This document shows positions 10,339 through 21,567 of a DNA stretch of 46,263 bases, piece after piece (the first letter of the stretch is position 1; each line of letters begins with the position of its first letter). The position numbers and the translations under genes are program-made. Below the pieces are notes generated by a model. That model did not search any database, was not told the DNA's origin, and worked only from the letters and a program-made list of their open reading frames with translations. The stretch is from the NCBI GenBank assembly GCA_009103225.1, contig RHPI01000260.1, positions 419,060 through 465,322 on the forward strand. The letters run 5' to 3'. The DNA is from Chlorokybus atmophyticus. Its lineage: Eukaryota > Streptophyta > Chlorokybophyceae > Chlorokybales > Chlorokybaceae.

Positions 10339-10818
10339 CACATTTTGTATGAATAAGTATTTAAATATGCTTATTTATACCTCTTTTCTACGGTTCCTCG
10401 CTTATTAAAGGCTATGATGCTTTATCATAGCTTAAATAAGTCCCAATGGGTGTAGAACCGCTTATTCAAGCCTATTTAGTGTCACATTTGATATAATGTG
10501 ATCACTATCTCGTTAGGTACCTTACGATAGGTATCTTTGGATAGGTACCTTATCGATAGGTACCTTATCTAAGCTGTGATTGGCTCACGCTAGATTTCCT
10601 AACTACCCTATCTGCAGGGTCGATGTCTAGTTGTGAGTTAATTATCGAGAGGTATATAATTGATATACTCTTGATATAAAAGGTCACATCAATCTGATTT
10701 GGGGACTATTAATTCTCTGCTCAGTGGCGGCCACGCCGTTGAAAGGCTTGTCATAGGCGGTGTGGGTGTTGGGGTAGAGGATTGAAGGGGCATCACCGGC
10801 GACGGTGGTGCTGTTACA
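10293..10818 (+). repeat. 3' LTR
   Basis: This 526-bp repeat matches 502-1027 and has the same TGTAAC/GTTACA ends. It is followed by the right copy of the TATGG target duplication (10819-10823). Its TATA box is at 10675-10681. The differences from the left copy cluster near the presumed start-site region (about 10696-10710), where the two LTRs differ at four nearby positions. Confidence 0.95.
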
Positions 10819-11179
10819 TATGGCAGGCATGGCTTTTGCAACTGCAAGCCGAGCCGGTAGGCATTGGGTCTGGAGCAGGATGACAGAGCGGATCAAGACA
10901 GAGACATGTGCAACGTAGTTTTAAGTTCAAGTGGGCACGCAGAGGCCACTTTGCAGTACATTGTATAGTCCAGTGTGGTTGGATTTCCACCCAGCTTGCG
11001 TCTTGGGGAGCAGCTAGCAGGGGGCGCTCTGATGCCTGACCTACACGCCGACCCCATGCTAGCATAGGAGCCCTTGCTGTAGCTCCCTGCCATTGCACCT
11101 GTTCTCTCTGGAATTACTTGCCAAAGCTCGGGTACAGGTACACCCTTTGCTCTTGTCGCATGCGGGCTCCGGTTCCCGC

Positions 11180-11410
11180 CCTCTCCAGGTGGACGCTCCT
11201 CTCCCCCTCCCTTGGCAGCAGATATGGGGTTCTATACATCGACTTCCCCTCCCTCGCAAGATCCACTCCTTGCTGTGGCTGTGGCTGATCATGCACAAGG
11301 CCTTGTACACTGGAGACAAGCTCCGCCATATGAGCTTTTCTTCTGCCTGCCTATAATAATTGAAGGCCATGTTCACCGCTTTGTCCTCTGCGGCTTCTAC
11401 ACGAGTTTGG
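11180..11410 (+). pseudogene. Remnant of a non-LTR (LINE) retrotransposon, zf-RVT region
   Basis: A plus-strand frame reads IWGSIHRLPLPRKIHSLLW, then HKALYTGDKL. After a frame change it reads CLPIIIEGHVHRFVLCGF. This matches the order of the zinc-binding region that follows LINE reverse transcriptases: a W-x-LPxKI-FLW segment, then LxTGDxL, then C...E..H.F..C. No reverse transcriptase core is present upstream, so only a fragment remains. Resemblance is by eye and short. Confidence 0.5.
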
Positions 11411-13452
11411 ACCTGGCCCTTATCTCTGTTGCAGAGGATGGGAGGCTCCCCCTCATCCCTGCTCGTTGCTGACGCTCTCGTGTCTCACACACCTTGGAAG
11501 ATGCAGCAACTATGGTGGCCTGTTTAGGCCTGTCACCTTGTGGCAGCAGCAATGGGATGGGCATTTCAAGGTATGACTCGTCTCCCCCTTCGTCTAGCGG
11601 CGTCACTGCTTTTGTAGCTGCTGAGAGTCATAAGCCAATGCGGATGCATGGCTGAAGGTCTGCCCAGCTCCTCTGGAGGATGATGCCCACCTGCAAACCT
11701 TCTGCTTGCTCCTCGTTTTGGAGTGCGGGGGAAGAGCTATGAACTTGTGCACGGCAGCTTCCAATCCCCCTTATACAGTCTTTCCCTTTTCCGTCATGTT
11801 AACATACCGCTCTGGCAGAACACATGCACCTTTTGTTTGTCAATTTGTCAATTTGTCAATTTCAATTCTTTTTCGATCTTTGCAACGGCGCTGCAGGCTC
11901 ATTAATGATTGCAATGACCATTCATAATTCGTAATCTAAGCCCTATGAAAGGCATGTACCTGCCTTCTACAAGCCGTCCGGTTTTCGTCGGCTTGGAGTC
12001 TCAAACCAATTTTGATGTTTAATCAATTGTTGCCGACCGCACTGAAGAATTGTAAACAATTAGCATGATGGCTATAAGTGTTTTCTTCATCGGATGTTTT
12101 GTGATGTGGTATGTGGTACATGCTTGACGCACGGCATTCAAACTATGTGCATAACAAGAGGGTGAGCACGTACTGGTAGCTTTACAATAGGAGGTTATAT
12201 GTATTATGTAACAATGTCTTTAGTCTGCAATTCATGGATGCTCACCGCAAGTAATAAAGCTTATTGCAACCATAAGACAGAAAAGAGGGAGAGTGCATAT
12301 GCTGAATCAAGGTATCTAGGAATCTATGAATTTTGCAGTGGACGATCACCAATCGTTCATATGATTACAATCATGTGGGATTTTTATTATATACTCGGTA
12401 TTATAACAATGAATCACTTAAATGAAATGTGATTAACTATGCATCTACCAGTAATAATGTATCATGCCATATTGTTATATATCTATCAAGATGTGATTAA
12501 CGTGTGATTTGAGACGAGCTGATGTATAACCCGTTGTTTGCATGGGTATTTATATTCATGTCTTTACCACGGAAACATGATTCATTGAAAATCCTTAAAT
12601 GTACAACCTATTTTTACTTTCATCTTGCTAGGTTACCAAAATGCTCATCTTACGTAAAAACTATAAACAATTTTAGTCACAATCGTATCAACAACAGCAT
12701 GTGTTATTTAAAAATAAACATACACATGATGTTGGGCATTGTTATGTGTATACATATATAAATTTCTAACAACTTCGAAAGGTTCACGCCACAAGGCGCA
12801 ATTAAACCGCAGTAGATGCTTTGTCGCATTTGCAAAGCACGCAACGTGTTTATATTTTACGCAAACGTGGATTTGTTGCTGCCGTTTGTTAAACACAAAT
12901 TCACTTTTATGCACATCATGTGCATTTATTAATACACATGATGGAGCTTGATAACATCAGTGTTGTTGTTACAAGTGTCAATCACAACATACCACATAAG
13001 ATACAACATCATGCTGTTATTTACCTTTGCGATTGTAATCACAATAGCATTACATGTTGCTGCAACGACTTGCTCATTATGGTTCATATGGGTAAGCCAT
13101 TAAAGCCCCTTTTGTTCATCAAGCTTGATAAACATGTGGGGCCTCAATGGCTAGTCTCTTACCCTGCTTGAAAAAGGAAGCATACAAATTTGTACAATGC
13201 AACATGCACTTCCAAGTTTGAGGGGAGGTGGTTCGGGGAGGGNTTATTGTAAAGCATATATGAGCGGTTAGAATTTTATGCCTTCATTTCTCAATTGATA
13301 TTTTAACCAAATATCATTATAATGCATCGCAATAATTTTGCATGCAAGATAATGCCATATCAAATGTAAAGCAGCAAAAGTGTTAATCACAATACGCTTA
13401 GGTGAGCATAATCTTATGTATATTGATTATGCTCACATACGGTGCCACTCAA
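11411..13452. other. Gene-poor, AT-rich stretch
   Basis: I find no supportable gene on either strand. The sequence becomes AT-rich from about 11800, with small direct repeats (for example CAATTTGTCAATTTGTCAATTT near 11841) and a short inverted pair around 12905-12940 (CACATCATGTG / ACACATGATG). An isolated 'n' at 13243 marks a sequence join. Confidence 0.6.
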
Positions 13453-13552
13453 TTGCCACACTTAGCATCTGCACCAAACCGTTAGTAAAACCCTCACTAT
13501 TAATTTTTGCCACATTGGCATCTGCACCAAACCGTTAGCAAAACCCTTATTG
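13453..13552. repeat. Tandem pair of a 54-bp unit
   Basis: Two head-to-tail copies beginning TTGCCACA (13453-13506 and 13507-13552) share GCATCTGCACCAAACCGTTAG and AAAACCCT with a few substitutions. They have no open frame and no recognised identity. Confidence 0.75.
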
Positions 13553-14583
13553 AAAATTTACGCCTTCCGAGTGATTGTATGTATATAACTGGTATCACTG
13601 ACTGTGTGTAATTTAAGGTGTTACCTTGCATCAATGGAGAATCTGTAACACGCAAGCAACACGATGCAAGGCGCCCTGTGCAGGTAAGACTTATGCCGCC
13701 CTATGCTGTTTGGTATGCAGCATAATGCAGGCTGCACAACAGGACTGCCGCAACTGCATAACATTGAATGCCTATATCAGCGCTAGACTAGCCGTTTATC
13801 GTACGGCAGAACCCACTCCGATGGACTTTCGTCCGTCCACTTCATACCCATCGGACGGCTAAGCGGTGTATCCCGAATGCCCGTTATGACTTTGAACTGA
13901 CCGAGTCGTCAAGCTCAACGCAATGCACTGGCCTCAGCGCTACACTGCAGAGCAAGCAGCCTGGCCTGGTGGTGGACCGGACCAAACTAGGCCAAGACAC
14001 GACGCCCGACCAGGGGCGATCAGGCCGGACCACGCCCAGGCCTAGCCTGAAGGCAACGGCGTTGTTGGGTACGCAGCTGGTGGTGGCGGTGGTGGCGCTG
14101 GCGTGGTGATCGGCTCACTGGTGAGAGCGTTGCGTTGATGGCAGTGGGATTGAATACGTCATAAACCAGCATAAGCTGATCAGTAGACTGACTTTTTAAC
14201 TTTGAGAACAGCACGAAACATTAACATGACGGCTGATGCTCACTGCCTTTACTGCTGTAACATTCTTTACTGTGTGGTTTAGCTTGATGACAATCACCGC
14301 AAAGGTGCCTACAGCTAAGGGCTGGACTCCTGCCTGCAGGTTTCTGCCCTCAAGTTGCTAGTCTACATGTTGAACAATATAGCAGGCTTGCATGCCTGAC
14401 AGCCAAGCACGGACTTTGTGGAAAAAGAGGAAGTGAGTGCCTGAGTTAGTGTTTAAGCAATGTCAGTATAGCTGGAAGATGGCAAAGGTAAAGAGTTGCT
14501 AATGACTTCGCAATAGGCGTGGCCGTCGACGTGATCAAGCAGGCGCCGCAGCACAAAGCAGCTGCTGGCGAGTTTGGAAACCA
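13553..14583. other. Upstream region of the thrombospondin-repeat gene
   Basis: I see no gene here. An imperfect inverted pair, TCCGATGG (13817-13824) and CCATCGGA (13848-13855), encloses GTCCGTCC. The stretch 13970-14060 is rich in GGCC/GGACC motifs. No clear TATA box precedes the start at 14584. Confidence 0.5.
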
Positions 14584-17256
14584 ATGCGGGTGCTGTTGTC
14601 AGCAGTGGCGGTGCTGCTGCTGATTGGGTTGCACGTCATGTTGGTACACACGCATGCGGATGTTGGCGACTTGGGAGCGCCGCCCCCGCCTGCTGGCCAC
14701 GGAGGCCAAGGCAACTTGTCTCCTCCTTCAACCTCGCCAGACCACACCGTGGCCCCCGCCCCACCCCCGCCTCCGCCCCCGCCAGACAGCGATGCAGACT
14801 TCACGCCACCTCAGGTGTGTGCCAGCCAAAGCTCGTGCGCATATTCATGAAAGTGCGAGCGAGTGTATGCCTGTTAGCAGACACGCATGCGCATGTGTGT
14901 GCTTGTCTTTTGTGCCAATGTGCACTTGTCTGCAGGCGCGTCCTACTTCATCTCTATATCCTCCTTCCCCACCTGTGCAAAGTCCCCCTCCTCCCTCTGT
15001 GTATTCCTCACCTCCAACATCACCTCCTCCTCCTTCTCCTCCTGTTCTTTCTCCCCCGCCAATTGAGCTGCTAACCGGGCCATTTTCCTGGAACATCAGC
15101 GCTTGGGGACCATGCAATGCAACTTGTGGAGGAGGCATCCAGGTTAGCTGCATTGTCTTCGTAGTGTATTGTTGTTGTTGTTGTTGTTGTATTTGGCCGT
15201 GGTGCTGTTGCTGTCAGTGGTTGTGGGTGGTGGCATTGTTGTTGCTGCTGTTGCTGCCGTCGCTGCTGTTGCTTTGCTAATAACGTGTACATGTGGCCAG
15301 AGTCGCAATGTACAGTGTGTGGATGCGTATGGAAGGGAGATTGCCGAGGCGCTATGTCCGACTTCAGCGCCTGATTCAACACAACTCTGCAATGTAGCGA
15401 CGTGTCCAACATACCGCACTTATGCAGCCTCGCGGCCTCAGGACTGTCCTGTCACATGCGGTGGCGGGGAGCTGCAAGACTCAATGCTGTGCGTGAGCTC
15501 GTACGGTGTAGTCGTGGACACAAGTATGTGTGGACTGCGTGGTGAGGATGTCACACGCACGCAGACATGCAGCAACACCACGTGCAGTGCATTCAAGTGG
15601 GTCGTCGGTGCGTGGAGCCCGTGTGATGAACCGTGCGGGGGAGGCGTGTCCATGAGAACAGCCAAGTGCGTCGACTCGCGCTCAGGAGCGCGCGTGAATG
15701 ACACATTGTGCGCGAAGCAACAAGTTGTGCTAAAGAAGGCGTGTAACACGACCCCTTGCCAGAGCTACTACTGGCGCATTGGTGAGTGGAGCGAGTGCGA
15801 TCAGATTTGCGGAGGAGGGGAGAGTAGCAGAGAAGTTATGTGCATAGACTCGCTGTCTTCCAACACAATGGACGATGCTTTCTGCTCTGCTGCCACGCCA
15901 AAGCCTGCCACACTGCAAGCGTGTAATGTGCTGAAGTGCGACTTCTGCGCCAACGAGACGTGTTTGGGGCGCGGCGTGTGTTACGACGGCGTGTGCACGT
16001 GCGATGCCAACTATACTGGCGACAAGTGTCTCGTGCCTGTTGGGTGCAACTCTACTGTGGATAGATACAACAACTGCTGCAATTCGGGTGTCGTCAGCGT
16101 GTTGGGACTTTGCTGCAACGGCACTTCTCCTGTTCTTGACGTGCGGGGCGAATGTTGTGCCCAAGGTAATGTGGACGCGTGTGGCGTGTGCGGAGGGAAG
16201 GCTATTGTTGTGGACGTGGCGGGCGCGTGTTGCAACACTCTTCTCGATGGCGCGGGTTACTGCTGCAAGAGCGGGTTTGTTGACGAATGTTGGGTGTGCG
16301 ATGGAGATGGCAGCAGCTGCGTGACGAAGATCGTTGTAAGCGCACTGGTTGAAGCCAACATAACCGAGGCATCCATGCTGAGACCGCGCATTGAGACAAA
16401 CATTGCCTCTGCGCTGGCTATCTCAGTTGTTGGAGTCAACGCCACATCCGTTGCAGTTGACACCAACGTCAACACCCACGCAAAGCGTCGTATGCTTGCT
16501 GCAGAAGTAGCGCCTGTGACAGCAACAGTGACAATCCAAGGGCAACGCAGCACGCAGTTAAGTGAACCCGCCATTGAGACAGCACTGTTGGGTTTCAAGT
16601 CAGACCCGCTGCTGCGCTTTGTGAGAGTGGTGTCGGCATCCAGGCAAGGAGTATGTGGGAATGGCATCTGCGAGGTGCACGAAAGATGCACAAGTGACGC
16701 AAACCAATCATGTTGCAAAAAGGACTGTCCGTTTGTTTTGACCTTGTGTCCTGCACCCGAGTACAACCACCTAGTATGTGGCGGGTACGGCAAATGTTAT
16801 ACATCTTCAGGCCAGTGCGAGTGTTACGTTGGCCACACGGGTTCCGACTGCAGCGAGTGTTCCAACAGCTTCCAGCGCAACGCAGACTACGAGTGTGTGC
16901 CCGACTTGGCCGTGTTGTTTGGAGGAGACATCCTCACCCCGCGTGAGGGGGATGGCTCACATGCTGCACCCGCTCCCGGCCCCCAACATGGTGCACCCGT
17001 GTCTCACGGCTTGTCCGGGCGCTCTATCGCAGTGATTGTGTCGGCTGGCGTGGCGGGACTGATGTTCTCTGCAACCATTGCGGCTTTTGCTGTCATTGCG
17101 TGGAGGAGGCGAAGAAGACGCATGCGCCAACAACTCCACATGTTGTTGGGTATTTCCCCGCCTTACGACCTTGAGAGACTCAACTCTAGACTGATGCACA
17201 GACATCCGTCGCTTGATACCCCGTTGATACCTGGCTCAATAGCCGTGTTTGTGTAG
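14584..17256 (+). CDS. Single-pass membrane protein with four thrombospondin type-1 repeats and EGF-like modules
   Basis: The predicted protein has 797 residues from three exons (14584-14814, 14936-15142, 15301-17256) with phase-0 GT-AG introns. A signal peptide (about 1-25) is followed by a proline-rich stalk with SPPPP-type motifs (about 33-115). Four TSP1 repeats follow: the first (WGPCNATCGGG) is split by intron 2, and later ones read WSPCDEPCGGG and WSECDQICGGG. Then come an EGF-like module (CLGRGVCYDGVCTCDANYTG), a cysteine-pair region with CGVCGG and CWVCDGDGSSC, a CGNGICEVHERC module and a second EGF. One transmembrane helix (about 721-746) precedes six arginines and a short cytoplasmic tail, so the protein faces outward. 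TSP1 repeats usually bind glycans or matrix, hence adhesion or wall/surface contact is likely. The ligand is unknown. Intron 2 carries a (GTT)n tract. Confidence 0.88.
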
Positions 17257-17385
17257 CAGTATTCACGCTGTTGGTGTGGTCCTGCTTGTTGTTGAACGTG
17301 TTCACTCAACATCGAGTGACTTTGTGCAGTTAATCAAGGCAATGCCAGGTTTTGAGTGCGACCAGTAATTTGTGTGCAACTGCTG
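17257..17385. other. Short convergent intergenic spacer
   Basis: Only 129 bp separate the stop codons of the thrombospondin-repeat gene (+) and the J-domain/reductase gene (-). The two 3' ends, including untranslated regions, probably overlap. No clear polyadenylation signal stands out. Confidence 0.6.
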
Positions 17386-20300
17386 CTACTCTACGGTCTG
17401 CATGTCCATATCCACTATGGCATTCTGATCCCATCTTAATATGATCTTTGTGTTGCGACGCTCTTCACATGCGTGCTCGAGAGCTTCAGTGAACTCCGTG
17501 GCCATGTCATACCTGTCAGTGACATCGCTCGTCAGTCTGTGCTGTACAAGCATGCACTCAGCAATGGAGTGTGTGTTGGACTCACTCTGTGTAAGGGATG
17601 TCTATTTTTCCGGTGTTGACGAGCTTTGCCAGCTGCTCCAGCATTGGCAGCAGCTACTTGGCCATGAGCAGCATGTAAATGGCGTTCAAAATTGCAGTTT
17701 TATACATGCACACAGTGAGATGCATTGGCCAGCGCACACACAAGCAGTCTGTACAGTGAAACACGTGTGGTATGTGGCACTCACGCATCACATACCTTGT
17801 CTCTATTGTTGTCCACCCACTGTGCAAGTGAGAACCCGCGCACGTGCAGGTCCTGCACATGATACATTGCGTGCATGTTGGCAGCGACTCCACTGTCATT
17901 GTCGTGCTGTGAATATGCGTCATGTGTACGGTGAACTTACCCTGCAGACCCACTGGTGCCACGCAAACGTGGGTGGCTTGGCGCTGGCGCACGCGTACAC
18001 GACGAGCGAGCCGCCCTCGCACAGGCTCTCCGCCAGCCTCACGGCAGAGTACCCGCCGACGCCATCGAGGGTGAGTTTCAGCCGCGCGTAGCTCTTGTTG
18101 GTCTCAAGGGCGTGCTTGATCGAGCCCTCGTCGGGAAGCACTAAGTCTGCACCGAGGTCCTGCAGGGGAAGGAGGAGGTTGCTCACGTGCTCCTCAAGCG
18201 AATCAGTGGATGTGAGTGGGTGAGAGATGGAGTGTGAATGTGGGGTTGAATGCGAATGAGTCAGTCAGTGAGTAATGAGACGACAGTAGAAAGACTAAGT
18301 GACTGAGTGAGCGAGGTAGCGCGCAAGTGTTCGTTTGTATCTTTCCGTTGTTTGCATGCGTTTTGTACAATGCTTAGTGTAGTGTAAAGTGTGTAAAAGC
18401 AGCGATGTCGTCAAGTTCACCATGTGTGGTTGACTCACTGTGAGGGACTGGGCAAGGGACTCGTAGTTATCCGACTTCCTGATGACGGCAACCGTGTGTA
18501 GCCTCAGCATCTTGCAGAGCTGGATGACAACCTGAGGCAAAGGCGTCACCAGTCAGACAAACAGTCATGCAATAGGCAGGACACCGCTGTGCTAAATCCG
18601 TTTCATCTCAATAATTACTCGTTGTTCAATACCAAAGTAATTATTCAGATGGGACAGCGTCCCGAGCACTCATACTTGTATGACAGGACTCCCAGCCTAT
18701 CAGTTGCAATCTGCAATGTTGCTGCAATGAATTGTCAGATACACATTGTTACTGACTCTCGCACGCCCAATTGCACGCACACACATGCATGCAGGTGTAC
18801 ACACGCATGCATGCTCACGCATGAACACACAGCATCATGTGCAAGCACCAGCGACTCCACGCACCCGTCCAACAGTGGAGTTGGCAGCGTTGAGTGCGAC
18901 CCAGCATCCGGGCAGCACGTCCGCGGCGTCCTCAAGCAGACGGTACGCGCAGCAGAGGGACCGCCAGCTGGCTGCCAACTCGGGAGCCATCCACTCTTTG
19001 GGAATCTGCCATTGCGATTACTCATCTTTTGGACTGGACTGATCATCACACTCACGCACAGGACCACATCACTTACTTTGATGAGGTCTTTCTCTCGCAG
19101 GACGGCGAGCGGGCGCCAAGTCCCGAGTGGCCCGCTCGGGTGGGCCAAAGGCAGCGCCCAGTCGCCTTCACGCAACCGGGTGCATCCGGGACCCACCTGC
19201 ATGTGTGTAATGTGAGGCGTGTTCAACAGTGGGTGCGAGGCAAGGGGGAGAGCGTGTTGTTGTGTGTTACGACTTTTGTCACTGTGCAGACGGCGTCCCA
19301 GCCTGCTGCAAAAGGAGGCGCAGGGGCTTCGCCGCCTCGGGGACCACCCATCGGCACCGCAGAGCCAACCTGCAGCGCACATACGCTTACCGTTATGGTG
19401 CATTCTTGTTGAAACAACAGATTGTTCAATGGTTGTTTGTTAGTGCCACACTCACTTGGCACGTGATCAGGTCCGTTGTGGAGATGGGAGCTGCCAGCAT
19501 GGTCACCAGTACCTGTATGCGGTGATGTTGGCATGCTACAAATTATAACCTTGCTGTCTTCTTGCAAACAGTACAACAGTCGTATGATCATCATAGTCTA
19601 CCTGGCCATACTCTAGTTGCGCCGGCAGCTCCTCAAACGACATTTTGACCACTTCAACGGGCTTGCCCAACCTTGTGACCTGAAGTGGTTGGCACCAGTA
19701 AGACCACAGAGCACATCCAACACATAACATGTTACTAACTTGTGAGTGGCTCATCAGAAACTCGCAGTGGCAGGTTAAAGCAAGATATACTCACTGTTGC
19801 TTGGCAGCACTTCACACGCGGAAGAGGCACTGCTACATAGCCGGAGCTGTCGACACCAAACTGCAGAACAAAGGATACAACACCACTGGTATACCACAAA
19901 TGCTATCCCACAAACCATCTTCTTAAGCACCAAGTGATGTGTCAGAGTGCGTGATAGCATACCGTCTCCACTATGTCTGAATCTGTCACGGCGCTCTTGA
20001 TGGCATCTCCTCGGCTGCACACATGCACAATATTGGTGAACTATAGCCTGTTGTTCACCAATCCTGAGGATTTTGGCTTAGCGCTGCATTATTCCAGAAC
20101 CACATGCATTGCAAAACCACTTGCATTCTACAACCACACTCGGACAGCATGCTTGTTTCATGTGACTCTCACCTTCGCATAAATGCTTCAAAGCGGGCAG
20201 TGTGGCTGTGAGATTCAGCATCTTGTCTCACAGTGAGCTGCCACACAACGCAACCACTATGACGCAATGGCCCCACAAAACGACAATCAAATGCCCACAC

Positions 20301-21567
20301 TCAACACAACAGTACTCACAGCATCCGCCATGCTCTCCCTCTCCTCCTCCTGCCTTCTCCTCTCCATCCTGTCGCGGTAGGCGCCCCCACCGAAGCTGTC
20401 AAGCAGCTCCTCGTCGGGGGTCTTCTCCACCTTACCAGTCTCATCATACATCCTCCTCTGCAGTATAAATCAGTCAACCACCACCACCATCAACAACAAC
20501 ATGATAAACAGCAGTACCTTCTCAGAGTCAGAGAGCACGTCATGGGCGCGCCTGACGGCCGCAAAGGCATGCTCGTCACCGCCCTTGTCGGGATGCAGCC
20601 GCGTGGCGAGCGTCTTGAACGCACGGCGGATCTGAAGCGAAAGCAACCAACACACAGCATCACTCCGCAGACATGCAGGCCTTCCTTTCGTCAGATTTGT
20701 GTTAGTTCAGAGAAACAGGGGGCGTGGGTGAAAGCATGCAGGTGCGAGTTGATTGACCAAGGGTCCCCCTGGTGTAGGGAGAGGACGTGGGAGAGAGTGG
20801 AGAAGTTGAATAAAAGCATGGAGGAATGAGTCAGAGACAGAGAGAGGCTATAGCCTCTCTGTCTGTGACTTAAGCTTTTGGCTAAGACTTTGTCAAAAAT
20901 TGATCTAAGACCTTGACAGATAACCATTCCCTCCCAATAACTCCCTCCAGATACAACTGCGTTTGTTATCCTATGCAGCATGCTGTATAGGATTCAAGTT
21001 TGCACCCTTAAATGGAGACTGAAATCAAGCATGCCAACCGGATTGTTCGAGGGATGAAAAAGCGATTGGAACCGGGGGGCATTCATTCAGTTTTTGTTGC
21101 CGTATTGTTTACTTGGGGGGGGGGGGGGGGGGGGGNNNNNNNNNNNNNNNNNNNNNNNNNNNNNNNNNNNNNNNNNNNNNNNNNNNNNNNNNNNNNNNNN
21201 NNNNNNNNNNNNNNNNNNNNNNNNNNNNNNNNNNNNNNNNNNNNNNNNNNNNNNNNNNNNNNNGGGGGGGGGGGACATGCTGCTCTACCTCGGTGGCAGT
21301 GGCTTTCCGGTTGACATTGAGCACTTGGTAAGGGTTGAACGCCTGCTGCTGTTCAGCTGCAGTCTGCTTTCCCCCTGCAGCCAGGGCCGGAGGCGCCAAT
21401 TTAGGTCCTGAAGCGGAGCTCTCCGCAGCAGCAGCAGTCAGCGACTCCGCCACCATCCCTCCTCCTGCACCAAAGCCCTCCTCCGCTGCCACCGGCGCCA
21501 TACTACCACCCTCCTCTCCAGCCTGGCCTGGCTCTCCCACACACATGCTCTCTCTCTGTGCATGCAT
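17386..21567 (-). CDS. J-domain protein fused to an MECR/ETR1-like enoyl reductase
   Basis: Sixteen exons (minus): 21567-21289, 20631-20518, 20457-20320, 20237-20173, 20014-19963, 19860-19795, 19679-19602, 19512-19456, 19369-19271, 19196-19077, 19005-18865, 18531-18439, 18159-17941, 17852-17796, 17653-17586, 17512-17386. All joins keep frame and give about 590 residues. Residues 79-145 form a J domain (NPYQVLNVN...HPD at 106-108...YDE), the part that stimulates Hsp70. A linker (about 150-225) follows. From about 230 to 590 the sequence follows mitochondrial trans-2-enoyl-CoA reductase: LGKPVEVV, VLVTMLAAPI, LREGDWALP, GTWR, nucleotide-binding NAANSTVGR (395-403), and VRGFSLAQW. The family's catalytic Tyr after MLAAPI is absent (VGSAVP instead). 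An in-frame stop 15 codons upstream supports the start. The donor of exon 9 is uncertain (19271, 19274 or 19283). Intron 1 contains an assembly gap, so a chimeric join must be excluded. Confidence 0.82.
20841..20860. repeat. 20-bp perfect palindrome in intron 1 of the J-domain gene
   Basis: AGAGAGGCTA is followed directly by its reverse complement TAGCCTCTCT. It lies in the 657-bp intron that separates the J domain's first helix from the HPD exon. No function is evident. Confidence 0.8.
21115..21274. other. Assembly gap (128 N) inside a poly-G tract
   Basis: A run of 21 G (21115-21135), 128 N (21136-21263) and 11 G (21264-21274) lies in intron 1 of the J-domain gene, 14 bases below its first donor site. 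The true length is unknown. Long G homopolymers commonly stop sequencing, so the gap probably reflects the tract itself. Confidence 0.95.

Larger units (their letters stand above)
502..10818 (+). mobile_element. Ty3/gypsy chromovirus LTR retrotransposon, full-length but inactive
   Basis: Two 526-bp direct repeats (502-1027 and 10293-10818) begin TGTAAC and end GTTACA, and are flanked by the 5-bp duplication TATGG (497-501 and 10819-10823). A primer site follows the left LTR and a purine tract precedes the right one. The domain order is gag with a CCHC knuckle, protease, reverse transcriptase, RNase H, integrase and a C-terminal chromodomain. Protease-RT-RNaseH-integrase is Ty3/gypsy order, and the chromodomain marks the chromovirus branch. 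The LTRs differ at about 12 sites by eye, so insertion is not brand new. Several frameshifts, in-frame stops and a protease active-site substitution make this copy non-functional. A hAT transposon sits in the leader. I describe the breaks only. Confidence 0.96.

Noticed and set aside
11093-11376. Complete LINE element
   Set aside because: Only the zinc-binding region after the reverse transcriptase is recognisable, with a frame change; no RT core, endonuclease or poly-A tail was found.
15169-15300. Poly-Leu start that would act as a signal sequence for the thrombospondin protein
   Set aside because: It is the translated (GTT)n-rich intron 2. Splicing 15142 to 15301 restores a continuous TSP1 repeat, and a genuine signal peptide lies in exon 1.
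21087-21331. Poly-Gly/poly-Pro proteins across the gap
   Set aside because: They are translations of poly-G and N.
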